DNA of 64,000 nucleotides from Rhodosporidiobolus odoratus (lineage: Eukaryota; Basidiomycota; Microbotryomycetes; Sporidiobolales; Sporidiobolaceae). Positions 34,410-46,559 of the stretch are shown piece after piece. Both the position numbers and the translations under genes were made by a program. The notes beneath the pieces were generated by a model. That model saw only the letters and a list, made by a program, of their open reading frames with translations. It had not been told where the DNA came from and did not search any database. Positions within the stretch are counted from its first letter, which is position 1. Each line of letters starts with the position of its first letter. Location: assembly GCA_034387635.1 (NCBI GenBank), contig JAOANU010000006.1, positions 558,001 through 622,000 of the forward strand. Direction: 5' to 3'.

Positions 34410-35081
34410 TTGTTCTTTTCGCTTCTTCCCGGGTCTGTTCCTTCCTGCGCGTTTCTCCCTACCGAAGTCAGTGAATGTCGTAACATGCTCCGTGCCGATA
34501 CCTCACCGGGTCTAGCCTTGTCAAAACACGGCCGTGGTCAGGAAAACCGCCGAGAGCACCTGACCGCATGTTCTCTACGTTCTCTCTGCTGATGCTTCGA
34601 CTAGCTGCTTGCCTCCCTTGCCACTAGCCATGCCATCAGCCAGCAATCAGAGGGCCGCCTGTGCAAACTCGACAAAGCCATAATCACGACAAGTCACGCG
34701 TAGGCAATCGCAAGCGGCGGAACGAAAGGGGTGATTGGCGAACTAACCCAGCCTACAATGACGAGAAGGCCGCGCTCCGCTCCTCACTATACAAGTTCAT
34801 GACCGGGATCGAGACGACGTTTTGTCAAGAGAGCTCCAAGCGACGCTCTTCTCCTTCGCTCCAAATACGACGCAAAAGGGGCTCAACCGGCTGGTCTTTC
34901 CGTCTTGCCTCTGCGAGCACGTTCTGCTGCCGAGTTCCCACATGCTCTTGACGCGACATAGAAATGGCGAACCCCGTGAGGATAAAGTCGCTTTGCGATG
35001 GGTCGTCGCCAGTGATGAGAACGTCGCGGGAAGAATGGAAAGCTGCGCGAAGGCGCGCGGAGAGAAGGTAAAACACCATAT
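34410..35081. other. Convergent intergenic region
   Basis: About 670 bases between the 3' ends of PEX11 (plus) and the pseudokinase gene (minus). No supported gene or repeat. Confidence 0.4.
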
Positions 35082-36677
35082 CTATTTCTGCCCTTCTTCG
35101 AGCGGTTTTACCTCCTTCAACCACTCGTGCTCGAGCAACTCCTTCGCTGTCGGTCTCTTATACGGATCGAGCGTCCAACATGCCCGCAGAAACGACCCGA
35201 GCTGCTTCCTCTCCTCCGGCTGCGTCACTTTTCCCTCCGCTTCGATCCGTTCTTGCAGCGTGGCGACGGGCTTGACCGACGGTAGATTGACTACGAATTG
35301 GTGAGAGGGGCTTAGCGGCGGACCGGGAGATGTTGAGGGAGAGAACGCACAGGGGTAATTGAAGGCGTGCACATGCATTTGTCCGTGCGCATCCGAGAAG
35401 AAACTTGGCCAGCCTGCATCGGGATCGAGAGAGGCGAGGGCGATGACCTTGCGGGCAGCAAGGCCCCAAACGTTGGGCCCGCGCGGACTACTATTGCCCT
35501 CGTCCGCAAGGCTTGCGCCTTCGAAGGCGAGGTTCCGAGCAAAGAGAAGAAGGGAAGTCTGGGCGGGATCCGTCAGTTGGCGAGCCTGTGAGGGGTATCA
35601 CATACGCACAATGCGCCCTACAGCCCACACATCGATTGCCTTAACGGGAGACTCGTTATACTGAGCATACGACAAGAGCAGCTGTTCAGCCGAAGCAGCG
35701 GCCCAATCCCCCGGTTTAGTGTACCAGTGATCCTGCGTAGACTGCACTGACACGGCTGCAGGAGAAGCATATGAGTGTTGCATCCATTAGAGGTGAGAGC
35801 GGGCGAGATCGCACAGAAATTGAAACCGCCAAGCTTGAGGAAGGGTGAAATAGCGGGCTTGTCCTGCGTGAGCTCGTCCTCGCCTGTACAGCAAGCGATG
35901 TCAGGGCCTAGCTGTACGCCAAACCAGGGCAGACTAACTATAACAGTCTCGCAGCAGAAGGTTGTCGAGGGTAATGCCTGCGAGGAGCAGAGAAGTCAGC
36001 TTTTAGATTAAAACGGAAAGGGAAAAGAGTCTTACTGGCATGTCCGATAGCACCTTGAGATATACCATTATGTAGATAGTCGACCGCGAGAAGCAGTTGC
36101 TTGACTAGCCCGCGCACGAGAGGAAGAGGGAAGAAGGGGCTGGGTCGCGCCTTTTGCCAGTGGGCAAGTGACGGACCGACGAGTTCGAGTACCGCTGCAC
36201 AATCTTGCACATCGCAAGATGTGACTTCACCTAGAAATGGCTTGCCCGTTGCGATGGGCAGGGCGAAAGAGTCGAGGATGGTCAGGCAATGCGCTTGACC
36301 AGGGTGCGCAGATGGGACCAGGGCTGGGCTCCCGGCTTGCAAGCCATCGTAGCCGGCAATTTGCCACAGCTTGGTTGCCTCGTGGAGAGGGTGACGAGAA
36401 TCGTGAGCGAGAGAGCGCAATATTTTGATCGCGACGAGTCGTCCCGACCTGTGAAGGTGGTCCGCAGGGGAAGATCAGCAAGCGGAGCAATATGGCGATG
36501 TTTAGCGCACTGCTTCTCCCGTGCTTCCCAGACTACTGGAGCGTCCTGATCCTCGATAACAGGGTGGCGCGGGCCGTGCAGCTCCTTCACGAGCTCGTAG
36601 CGCTCCGGAGAGGAAGCGGGGCCGAGAAGCAGGCCAGCGACGCAACGGTCGGAACTCTTGAGCCAGTTGTACGGCAT
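35082..36677 (-). CDS. Divergent SRPK-like protein kinase homologue, probable pseudokinase
   Basis: About eight exons. The first ATG gives MPYNWLKSSDRCVAGLLLG; the kinase fold starts ERYELVKELHGP. The splice CA|G at about 36430-36500 restores VVWEAREKQSGRLVAIKILR, so the beta3 VAIK Lys is kept, although the Gly loop is not. A helix-C Glu is possible (LHEATKLW). Then QDCAAVLELVGPSLAHW resembles the SRPK hinge and LVKQLLLAVDYLHN is helix E. The catalytic loop reads GHASITLDNLLL, where active SRPK-type kinases have HxDI..DN: Asp is Ser. The DFG site is LGGFN. The C-lobe is better kept: HWYTKPGD, AIDVWAVGRI, ACWTLDPYKRPTAKELLEHE WL. Two lost catalytic Asp residues argue for a pseudokinase, provided the exon joins are right. 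Confidence 0.7.
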
Positions 36678-37200
36678 GACGCAGCGGGTCAAGTGAGAGC
36701 TGGGGGAGGGAGATATGGGCACTGGTGGCGGTACCTCGAATTCGCGGTTGAGGGGGCTTGCGTCGAGCAAAGGGGGGGCTTGCGTCGAGCCTAAGAGCTA
36801 AGAGCTCAGAAATCGGTTTGATCTTCGAGGATTCCTAGCTCAGTACACGCGAGGATAGCCGGACACCGCAACCTTTAAGATCGGTAAGCCAGCTTGGCTC
36901 TGAGGGTTGAAGCAGAGGGCGGCCCGAAGAGCTTCACGCGGAGGTAGCTGCCACCCTGACAAAAGGTGGAGCCGCCAGCGACAAGAGGCGGAAAGTGTTC
37001 TGCTGGGGAAGAACAAAGTGAGCGCGACGACATCGATATGGAGCGACTCGAGAGCGCACTTGCGGGTCCGCAGAGCTCATATTAGAGCACCCAGCATTCG
37101 TATACACAGCCTCAGAGGGAGTCGCGAGAGCCGCATCCGCCAACCCGCTCCCCTCAAGGCCTCAAGCTTCCGATTTGGTGACTCTCTACACAACCACAAG
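36678..37200. other. Divergent region upstream of uS12m
   Basis: About 520 bases. Two copies of GGGGCTTGCGTCGAGC sit at about 36748-36791 (see findings). It must hold promoters for the pseudokinase and uS12m genes. Confidence 0.45.
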
Positions 37201-37832
37201 ATGTTCTCATTAACAGCATCACTAGCACGTCTGACTCTCTCAGCACGGCCTACACTCGCACGACCACTTCTCCGTGCCAGTGCTCCCATCGCATCCACCT
37301 CTTCCTCCCGACTCTTCTCGACCTCATCTCCAGTCTCAGCAACCCTCAATCAGGTCACCCGAGGCGCACGCAAACCCATCAGGAGGCAGAATAAGACACC
37401 CGCTCTCGAAGGGTGCTATCAGAAGAAGGGCGTCTGCAGTAAGGTCTACACCGTCAAACCAAAGAAGCCAAACTCGGCCGTTCGCAAGGTCGCAAAGGTC
37501 AAACTCAGCACTGGTCGCGCCATCATCGCCTACATCCCGGGAGAAGGTCACAATTTGCAGGAGCATTCGGTCGTGTTGGTCAGGGGAGGACGAACGCAGG
37601 ACTTGCCCGGAGCCAAGTACGAATCTCACACCCTCTCATTAGCGAGCGAAGCTGACACTTATGGCACTCGCAGGTACAAGATTGTCCGAGGCGCGCTTGA
37701 TCTGAACGGAGTAGCTGGACGAGCAGTTTCGCGGTCCAAGTATGGAGGTGCGTTGCCATCCTTCCGCGATGTCCGTGTCGTGCAGCGGCTGATCAGCATA
37801 CCAACCCTACAGTCAAGAAGCCGAAGAAGTAG
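37201..37832 (+). CDS. MRPS12: Mitochondrial small ribosomal subunit protein uS12m
   Basis: Three exons with introns 37630-37674 (approximately) and 37747-37813 (approximately). The start [20 protein letters not shown] is a basic, Ser/Leu/Arg mitochondrial presequence; cleavage probably falls after RLFSTSS. The mature protein begins [20 protein letters not shown] and contains the S12 core: [90 protein letters not shown]. The KPNSA and HNLQEHS motifs are the universal decoding-centre loops, including the Lys/Pro positions linked to streptomycin resistance in bacteria. The splice AA|G restores GAKYKIVRG. Short and compact as usual. Confidence 0.95.
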
Positions 37833-37967
37833 AGCATAGAAGTCGTAACTCGAACCTATGCACCTTTTCGGCGCAGCTGCACCGAAAAAGCACGACGGGT
37901 GGGGCCGAATGAGGTGATTCAGCCAAACTTGACTCTTCGCTTCTGGCTTCTTTCGTTCCAGCAAACC

Positions 37968-39248
37968 ATGTCGTTGCCTATTTTGTCATATGCAACTGCC
38001 ACGAGCGACCCCACCGCTTTCATCTCCCAGCTTCAGCAAGCTCTCCTTACGACCGGCTTCTTCTACCTTTCCGAGCTAGAGGCGGTGCTACCTGAATGGA
38101 AGGAGGCCTGGGACGAAGCGTTCAGAGCTAGCGAAGAGTTCTTTGCGCACTCCGTTGAGGAGAAACAGCAGATTGCGATGGAGGGGTCATCCCATTTCCG
38201 CGGATGGAGCGGGTTCAAGGTCGAGGTCACGCAGGGAAGAAATGATCTGAGGGAGCAGATTGACTTCGGGTGCGTTCCTTCCCAACGTCACTATCCGGGT
38301 ATAGACCTCACCGGACTCGCCCCTTATCAGTCCCGACACCCCCCCTACCATTCCTTACCCACCTCTGCCCGATGAGCCTATCGAACTCTCCCTATACGGC
38401 CCGAACCAGTATCCCTCTTTCGTTCCGTCCCTCGAAGCCGCCCTCCGACGCTGGCGCAACTTGAACGAGACAATCGCAGCCGACCTCATCTCCCTGATCG
38501 CTGACTCCCTCACACCCAACCCCGGCTTGATCACCTCTGCCTTCTCCCTCGATGACGCTTCCCAACCACCATACTCGAGGATGAAGGTCGTACAGTACTC
38601 ACCTGTATCTGCCGACGAAGGAACAGAAGGCTTGGGAGTTGGAGCGCATAAAGATGGAGGTGGGATTACGTTACTTGCGCAAGATCTGACGGGAGGGTTG
38701 CAAGTGCAAAACTGGAACGGAGCATGGAAAGACGTCAAACCACTCCCTTATATATTGGTGATCAACGTCGGGCAAGTCATGTAAGTCTATCGCTTCTTTC
38801 TCTCCCTTTCCTCTGGCAGAGGTAATTCGACCCCAGCGAGGCTGACAGGCTCCGACCCCTCTCGATCGTCTCGACCCCCGCACACAGTGAGCGCATGTCC
38901 TCGTCTCTCTACAGCGCTACAACCCATCGAGTCCTTCCCACCCTGTCCCCTTATCCCCGTTTCAGCATTCCCTTCTTCTACTCTCCGACTCTCCGCGCCC
39001 GCCTGACCCCTCTACCACTCTTTGCTATTCACCCTAAGTTGCTCGAACGGGCGGCACAAATCAGTGCCGTAGGCCAGGGGGAGGAGAGGAGGGACGCGGA
39101 GAAGGTCAGTGAAGTCCGAAAGGGGGATCTGCATGAAGAGGTTTTTGGAAGAGCGGCATGGAGGGGGATCACGAGGAGTCACCTGGAATGCTGGAGGAAG
39201 TGGTATGGGCCTGACAGGGATAGTCTAGGAGGACCCGAGGGCGCGTAG
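37968..39248 (+). CDS. 2-oxoglutarate/Fe(II) dioxygenase (isopenicillin-N-synthase-like fold)
   Basis: Three exons with introns near 38270-38330 and 38780-38887. N-terminal DIOX_N region: MSLPILSYATATSDPTAFIS, LLTTGFFYLSELE, EEFFAHSVEEKQQIAMEGSS, FRGWSGFKVEVTQGRNDLRE QIDFG. The catalytic barrel carries the iron triad: His and Asp in GVGAHKDGGGITLLAQD and the distal His in YSATTHRVLPTLSPYPRFSI, followed by the 2OG-binding Arg...Ser (R.S). The strand LQVQNWNGAWKDVKPLPYIL and VINVGQV are typical. Fungal members act in secondary metabolism or hydroxylation of small molecules; no cluster is visible around it, so the substrate is open. Tandem to uS12m with 135 nt between. Confidence 0.9.
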
Positions 39249-39629
39249 CGATGATTCGATACCGGGCATTTGTACCTGCGCATGCCTTTCCCTGTACTGT
39301 TTTGTCTAGCTCGAGCTCTCGTGGTCATGAAGCGAGGAATGCGGTACTGCTGCTGGGTATTGACAACGTTGAGAGAGACCGTGCTAAGCCTAAACAAGTG
39401 GAAGGAAGGGACAGGATATTGTAGCAAAAACCGAGAGAGAGTGAGGAAACATCTAAGCGTAAATAGACCGGGATGCACAACGATAGCGACAGGGTAGACG
39501 AGGAAGTGAGAATAGTAAGGGCACACGGACGACCGGGGAACAACCGGAACCAGAGAAAGGCGAAGACAACATGAACATGGGAAGGAACAGAGGAAAACGA
39601 CGACGACGGAGGAGATGAGTACGAGGCGC
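39249..39629. other. Convergent intergenic region
   Basis: About 380 bases between the 3' ends of the dioxygenase gene and RNR2; no other gene supported. Confidence 0.4.
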
Positions 39630-41272
39630 TCAGAAGTCCTCGTCGAGGGAGAACGTGGTGCCCTTGGCAACGTCGGTTCCTGCTTCCTTTGCGTTTTGCG
39701 CGCTCATGACGCCGGCCTTGGAATAGTCACTGACCCTCTCTTCATTTTTTTCACGACCAGAGCCGAAATGTCAGTATCTGCAGAGAAAATGCAGGGTAGG
39801 GCAGAGATGAGAACGCACTCTCAAAGAAGTTGGTCTTGCCCTCCATCGAAATCATGTCCATAAAGTCGAAGGGGTTTTCCTTGTTGTAGATTTTCTCGTT
39901 TCCGAGGGTGACGAGAAGACGGTCGGCGACGAATTCGATGTACTGGCACATGAGGTCGGAGTTCATGCCAATGAGCCTGACGGGCAGGGCCTCGGTGAGG
40001 AACTCTTGCTCAATCTCGACAGCTTCGCGGATGATGCGCTCGACGGTGTCGGGGTGGGGACGACGCTCGAGGTGGGAGAAGAGGAGGCAGGCAAAGTCGG
40101 TGTGAAGACCTTCGTCGCGGGAGATGAGCTCGTTCTGCGGGAATAGAGGAAAGTCAGCAAAGGCGGACAAGATGCCGAGCCAGAAAACGCAAAAACACGC
40201 ACGGAGAAGGTAAGACCGGGCATGAGACCACGCTTCTTGAGCCAGAAGATGGAGGCGAAAGAGCCGGAGAAGAAGATACCCTCGACGGCAGCAAAGGCGA
40301 CGAGGCGTTCGCCGAAGACGGAGCGCTTGTCGGAAATCCAGGTCAGGGCCCAGTCCGCCTTCTTCCGGATACAAGGGATGGTGTCGATGGCGTTGAAGAG
40401 CTTGGTGCGCTCTGCGGGTTCGCGGACGTAGGTGTCGATGAGGAGAGAGTAGACTTCCGAGTGGATGTTTTCCCTGGAAACAAACGAGTCAGTTTAGATA
40501 TCCGGAAGGACGGGAGTGAAGGGCGCACATCATGATCTGGAAACCATAGAAGCAGCGGGCCTCAGCAATCTGCACCTCACCAGCGAAGCTGCAGAACGGA
40601 AGAGAAGTCAGTTTCAGGTTGACATCGCGAGGAGACGCGTGAATGAAGCTCACCGCTCGACCAAGTTCTCGTTGACGATACCATCAGAGGCAGCGAAGAA
40701 GGCGAGGACGTGACTGATGAAGTACTTCTCGTCGTCCTTGAGCTTCGTGTCCCAGTGGTTGAGGTCCTTGGAGAGATCCTGAACGCGTCAAGAGAGTCGC
40801 GTCAGTCCCAGCTGTCGACGTGCAGCAAGCCACGACAAGAGCGCACCATCTCTTCAGCAGTCCAGAAGGACGCCTCAGCACGCTTGTATTGTCCCCAAAT
40901 CTGCACGAGCGAGCGGGAGGGTCAGCTCGGAACGCGTCTCGCTAAAAGTCACGAGATGGGTGGCGAAAGGTGATGAGGCTAACGCACCTCATGGTACTGG
41001 ATAGGGAAGAGGACGAATCGGTTGCCGTTCTCCTTTAGGATAGGCTCGTCGGCGTCGCAGGTAATGGCAGGGTTACCGACGAATCGGTCGCGTCCATCGT
41101 TTTGGCGGTCGTCTACCTCTTCTGCGCTCTTGTGCTTCTTCTGGAGCTCGTTAGAAGGTTCCTTGGCAGCGTTGAGCTTGTTGCTGAGTGAGCTGGGCTT
41201 GGTCAAGTCGAGCTTGTCAAGAGCAGCGGCGGCGACCTTGGAGGGAGTTTCGAGAATGGGAGCGGCGACCAT
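39630..41272 (-). CDS. RNR2: Ribonucleoside-diphosphate reductase small (R2) subunit
   Basis: About eight exons on the minus strand. Start [20 protein letters not shown]. Core blocks: [39 protein letters not shown] (first iron-ligand Asp/Glu helices), [46 protein letters not shown] (Glu, Glu-x-x-His and the radical Tyr region), [47 protein letters not shown]. The C-terminus FSLDEDF has the aromatic/acidic tail that docks on the large subunit. The enzyme makes dNDPs in the cytosol through a di-iron tyrosyl radical. Expression is probably S-phase linked: three ACGCGT boxes lie upstream. Introns are short, GT-AG, and exon joins are fixed by the conserved sequence. Confidence 0.96.
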
Positions 41273-41403
41273 GTTGAGGGTAGTGTGGGTAGTAAAGAGG
41301 GACTAAGAAGGCAGCAGTAGAGGGATATTCAAGCGGAAGAATGAGGAAGGAAGAGAAGAAGAGAGAAATCCAAGTCGCGTTCTCAATTTCCCTCCTCACC
41401 AAG

Positions 41404-41611
41404 ACGCGTTTTTCCCCCCATCACCTCCTCGCGTCTCCATTCTGAGCACAAAACGCGTCGAGTCTCTGCACACACGCTCACCAATTGTCCGCTTTCCACC
41501 GCAACTTGGCGCTAATCAGTTTCCGCTCTCTCCCGCATCTCGAGGGTCGCAAACAGCGAGGAGAAAACGCCGTCCGTCCTTTTCTCGCCGCGCACAGTCG
41601 TCGACTACGCG
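41404..41611. promoter_or_regulatory. MluI cell-cycle box cluster upstream of RNR2
   Basis: Three exact ACGCGT sites at 41404-41409, 41453-41458 and 41606-41611, 130-340 nt upstream of the RNR2 start. ACGCGT is the binding site of MBF (Mbp1/Swi6; Cdc10 complex in fission yeast), which drives G1/S transcription of RNR genes in fungi. The position and gene identity make regulation by MBF likely but it is inferred. Confidence 0.65.
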
Positions 41612-42547
41612 TCGTACGGGGGGCACCAGCTCTCCTGGGCAACAGGGAATTTACCGATAGCCGCCACTCGCCAGAAGGTGCTGTAAGCAAGCTGTGAGGC
41701 ACTAGATCTCCGCGTCGTTGTTGTGCGAGAAAAGGAAGTCCCTACACAGTAGACTGCATCTTGTCGGCTTCCTCGACAGCCGGACTCTCGTCGTATGCCA
41801 TGATCACCTAGCTGCACCGTCTGTGTGGCAAATGGAAGGGTGTGCAGGCGTCGAGTGTGATGGGAAAAATAAGAAGGTCGAGGCGTCTTCGCTGAGTTTG
41901 GCGACACCAGCACCCATCGCACCAACTCGTCACCTTCACGGTACACCAAGTGGGCTCACATGTTTCGCTAGTCGCTGCCAGGCCCAACACCTCCCGTGTT
42001 GACAGCTCCACCCACTCTCCTCATTCTCACGTCTGCACCTCGTGTCCAGCTCCTGCTGCTTCCGATGCTCTGTATTGCGCGACGTATGATCAACCATTGT
42101 GCTGCCACCGATACAGCCAGCCTTTCGACAGGCGCTTTGCAGGCGGCAGTGCGGAGATGTCCGGAGCTGACTTCGTTGAGGGGGAAGATAACCCAATATC
42201 ACGCTGAAGTGCCGTCTGAACGAAAGAGGACTTGGAAAGACTAGCTACCTCTTGCTGCTCCACATGACCTCCCGATCTGCCTCGTCCACTTGTGGCTTGA
42301 TAGAGGCAATCTGGGAGAGCTTGACATCGGCCGACCTCTGACTTCTCGCAGCCTTGTTTCATTCTCCTCGTTCAACCCCTTGTCTTGCTAGCTCGCCTTG
42401 CTGGCATAGCCAGTGTACAAGGCGCAGCAACATTAGCAAATACCTTCCCTCGCTCTCTCGCCCGATACTCGGTGTTCTACGGCTTCAGCCAACTCCCCAC
42501 ACCGCCCGCTCCTCTTTCCGCCTATATTGACCTCGAAGAGAGGGCGA
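41612..42547. other. Rest of the divergent RNR2 / Spo71-like intergenic region
   Basis: About 940 bases. Several short frames exist on both strands (e.g. a Cys-rich one at 41950-42207) but none has splice support or a known motif. Nothing else is supported. Confidence 0.35.
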
Positions 42548-45500
42548 ATGCACCCAACAGCCTCAACCAGCGCAGCACCACATACCCACCTGTGCAGATC
42601 GGGAGATTCTTACCGTCCTTCCGCCACCGCTGTCGAAGAAGCCCACACCTTCCTTCAACCCGATATCTCGACTACCACTGGCACAGCAGGAGCGGGTTTA
42701 CCTTTCGAGACCAAGCATACCGGCGTAACTGCGTGCAGGCGAGTCTTTGTCGGGCCTAGCTTCGATGGACAGGGGAGAAAAGCGAGACCTCGAGCCGGGT
42801 CGTTGTTGGCGGGAGAAGGCGCGGGCGCAGGAAAGGGCAAGGAGCGCGCAAGGGAGAGCTCTGTCGACGAGACAGCAGACGCGCATGGTGGGTTCCTGCC
42901 CTGGCGGAAGCGGACGGACAGCACGAGCACGTCGAGAAAAGCGACTGGCGAGACTATTCCTTTCACCAGCAGGAAAACGTCGACGGCGGCGCAGCAGACG
43001 TGGACGGGAAGCAGCTTCGAGATCGGAGGAGATGTGCGAGAAGCAGCGAGGAGGCGTGATCAGCGATTGAAGCGGGAGCAGGATCAGCGAGAAAAGGATG
43101 AGGCGGAGGTTCAGGCGGAACATCCAAGATACTCGTCAGCTCCAGCTGCACCTCCTCCCCGAAGCCCGATGTCGACAATGGACCGAGCCTCCTTTGTAAC
43201 GGCCAAGACCCACATCCGTCCGCCAGCCCTCGCCAACCTTTTTGCTGAGAATCACCCCTCGCAAGCTTCCGAGGCGAACTCGCGCCGGCGTCCCTCCGAA
43301 ATTTCCTTTCAGCTACCTCACACCGCCTCTCCTTTACCATTTTTGACCGTTGATGCTGCCTCTGCTGGCTTCGTCTCTGCGCCCGCCTCGCCTACCTCGT
43401 CTTTGCCAGTTCCCTCTCCCGATCAGCAGCGCGTCCCTCTACTCAAGTCCATCCTACGACGGAAAGACTTGAGTTTCGAGAACGGCTCTGCACTAGGACA
43501 CGGCCATCCCTCCGCACCCTCGATGGCCCTTTCCGCCCCTGCCCTTCTAGGCATTCCCGAGTCTGCCTCCCTCCAGCCTCCGACTCGGCCTACCCACCCC
43601 AAGGCCGAAGCTTCCACCGGTACCATCGTTCGCTTTCCTTCCAAGCTCGAGACGCGTGACGGAAGCGGCGCTCGACCGCCTCTCCCACCTTCCGTCGTCC
43701 TCGCTCGAAGCGATACCGAGCTTGATGCCGCGCCAGAGGCGTACCCGCCAGGCTCGTCGCCGCCAAGGGAGCGCTCAGATGATGTGATCAAGACAGCGAG
43801 GATGCTGGTGAGGATGGAATGGTCGCAGAGGGACGATCTGCCGGACAAGTTCGACGAGCACGTTGCGAGGAAGTACCCGACCACGATAGGCGAGAACTGG
43901 GAGGAGCTTGGCGTCGTATGGAGGAGAGGCGGCTGGATTGAGCTATGGGGAGAATGGGTAAGTTTACCAGCGCCGTTTCTGATTTTCCTCGGCAATACCC
44001 GTGCGTTCTGCGAGCTCAACCATCTGCCTACAGAATCTCAATCTCCCCGCCATCGTTCTCGGCCGCAAGAAGCTGAAAGCCGTCATTCCCCTCCGCCCCA
44101 AATCTACACACATCTCCCTGTATTCCTCAACCGACCTCGTCTTCTGCCTCACTCATAGGCCCAACTCTTATAGCGTTTTCTCTCGCTCAAGTCGAAACAC
44201 GTCTGCTCGCGTGCCTAACTCCGATCCATCGATGACCGCCCAAGACGATGGCAAAGACGACACTTCGCGCCGCTCCCGTCGCGCCAAAAACTCGAAGCGA
44301 GGCTACGTGCACGTTCGCTCAAACGGCACGAATGTCTTCCTTTTCCGTCCCCGAACGCACAGTACTTCGAAGCAGTGGATGTGGGAACTACACCTCGCTC
44401 TCGGTGGAGCTATACCTCGAATGGTCGAGATTAGCGTTCCGGGGCTTGGGGCGAAGGTGCGTATGCCAGTCCCGCACGTCGAGCGGGAGGACGGCGAAGG
44501 CGAGACTTGGGCGCCGATGAAAGCCTCGGAGGTGGTCGATCGTTGCATCGAACAGCTTGGAGCGGTGCGGGAATGGAGCGAGTTAGTCGAAGATTCCAAG
44601 CGGCAAGGCGCCGAGTTTCGTTTGGCCTGGCGGCGAGGGAGTATTCTCGACTGGATCAGGGAGGACGATCCTGCTACTCGAGACTGGGCGGTCTTTGGCG
44701 GCGGCATTGCCTTTCGTCAGGACAACCAACCCGAGCCCGTCCTCGAGCTTCGACCAGCGATGCACTACCCGACGACGTGCAGGATCCCTGCCAGCCTGAC
44801 CGCGAACCCTTCCCGATTCTCTTCCACTGTCCGGATAAGCGAACCTCCCGGCATGGAGGGTTTCCTTGTCCGTCACAGGCCGAACGGAGTCGCCGAGCGC
44901 GTCTACATCTCGTCACAGATGGGACTTCTCTTCCTCTGCCGCCCATCCACCGCCCATCCACCCGAACCGCCCATCGCCACCCGCGAATCGCTAAACAACC
45001 CCGCCGCCCTCGTTCTCGCTCCCTTCGTTTTCGGCATGGCCTCGCTCGCTGCACCGTCGAAGAAGACGCAGAACGAGATCAGTCGGCGAGTCGGCGATAA
45101 GGGTCTGCTCAAGAAGAGCAGCAATCTCAGCATGGGGCAGCAGACGAGGCGGGATTGGACCGTCAAGAGCATGGATGCAGCTCGCCACGAGTGCGAGGGG
45201 CTTGGCGAGAAAGGCGGAGACGCTTTCCTCGAGTGGCTCGAGGGAGAGGAGCGTCGCCGGGCATACCTCCAGATCACGGACGCGAGGGGTTTTGTCAAGT
45301 TTAGCGAGATTGACAGCGTTGAGCCTGAGCTTATCGAGGAGGATCCAAGGGAGGTGTGGATCAAGGTCGAGGATCTCGGAGGAGATGAGGGATTGGCAGC
45401 GGTGGACGACAAGTCTCGCCTCAGGAAGATGCGAAGCTTCCTCATCAAGACTCGAGCGGGGCGGGTCGTCAAGTTCGAAGTGAGTTCCCTGTCGATCCCG

Positions 45501-46559
45501 CTTCGACCTTATCTTCAGCTGGTCTCATCATTGCACTTCTACAGTGCCACTCGATCACTGTGCGGGAAGAATGGGTTGACCGGCTCCGCGCGCTTTCGAC
45601 TTACTGGCATAGGCGAGAACGGGTCGACGCCTGTCAGCTGATGGAGCTCTCCCCCTCGTCCGGCCTAGTCAACTCGATTCCGCCGGTCTCCAACTCAGCT
45701 CGCCAACACGCCTATGACGGTCCTTCTGTCGATGACGATGGCGAACCTCCTCTGAGCCGCAACGAGGTTCTGTCTTCCGCGCATCTCTCGCATTTCTACA
45801 ACTGGTGTATCCTCGATGGCTGCCGTGCCATGATGAAGCAGGGTATCATGCATGTCAAGAAGGGAATCAGGGGGACGTTCCACCTGCGGCACGTTTTGCT
45901 TCTACCGGGAACCCTTATCGAGTACGCAATCCTCTCTCCTCTTTGGCCTGAACCCTGTCTGACCTTCGCCCTCGTCTCATCACAGATACCAATCTATCGC
46001 TCGCGATGACTTGCATGGGCAGCCGCTTCCCACTCCGTACCACCGTCGTCGCGTCGTCCTATCCCTCCGAGACTGTACGTGTTTCTCGTTGCCCGATTTT
46101 GATCTTTACCTGACTGCTTCCCCCCGCGCAGGCTATGTCTACTCTGGCTCTCTCGCTTCGAACTTCTCCAGCGTCACCAATCCACACAACTGGCACCCCG
46201 GCAATGAGCAAGAACATCAGTTCCCTCGTTGCTATCCCGACACCGACGGCCTACGTACCGCCGACGAAGCCGAGGATTGCACCTTTGTCGTCGTATGTAT
46301 GCGGCATGGAGGTAACGGCAAGCACAAGAAGTTCGAGCAGGAAGCGACCAGCTCCAGGGTGTACCGGACGAGGAGCAAGGTGAGTTTTGTGTTGCCTGCT
46401 TTAGCAACACCGCAGCTGACCGGACCTCGCCCACAGCTGGAGCGCGACCAGTTCGTGTACGCTCTCAATGCCTCGATCGAGCGCCTCCTACGCGGCGAGC
46501 CGGAGCGGGAAGAACGCCTCTGCGACTTTTCGACCTGGCTCAGCAAACATACACCATAA
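42548..46559 (+). CDS. Spo71/Mug56-like PH-domain protein
   Basis: Six exons: 42548-43957, 44034-45479, 45545 to about 45926, then three short ones to the stop at 46559. The first ATG is MHPTASTSAAPHTH; an upstream exon cannot be excluded. About 1250 residues. The N-terminal 420 are disordered (Ser/Pro/Arg). Then comes the SPO71-type block DDVIKTARMLVRMEWSQRDD, LPDKFDEHVARKYPTTIGEN, WEELGVVWRRGGWIELWGEW. A PH-like region follows with YVHVRSNGTNVFLFRPRTHS and WMWELHLALGG, a second PH-like module at EGFLVRHRPNGVAERVYISS, then GRVVKFECHSITVREEWVDR LRAL and a C-terminal region HFYNWCILDGCRAMMKQGIM. Yeast Spo71 and fission yeast Mug56 act in prospore-membrane growth with Vps13. Function in a basidiomycete is inferred. 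Confidence 0.78.

Noticed and set aside
41950..42207. Short Cys-rich plus-strand frame between RNR2 and the Spo71-like gene
   Set aside because: No signal peptide, no start in good context, no homologous pattern; too short to support.
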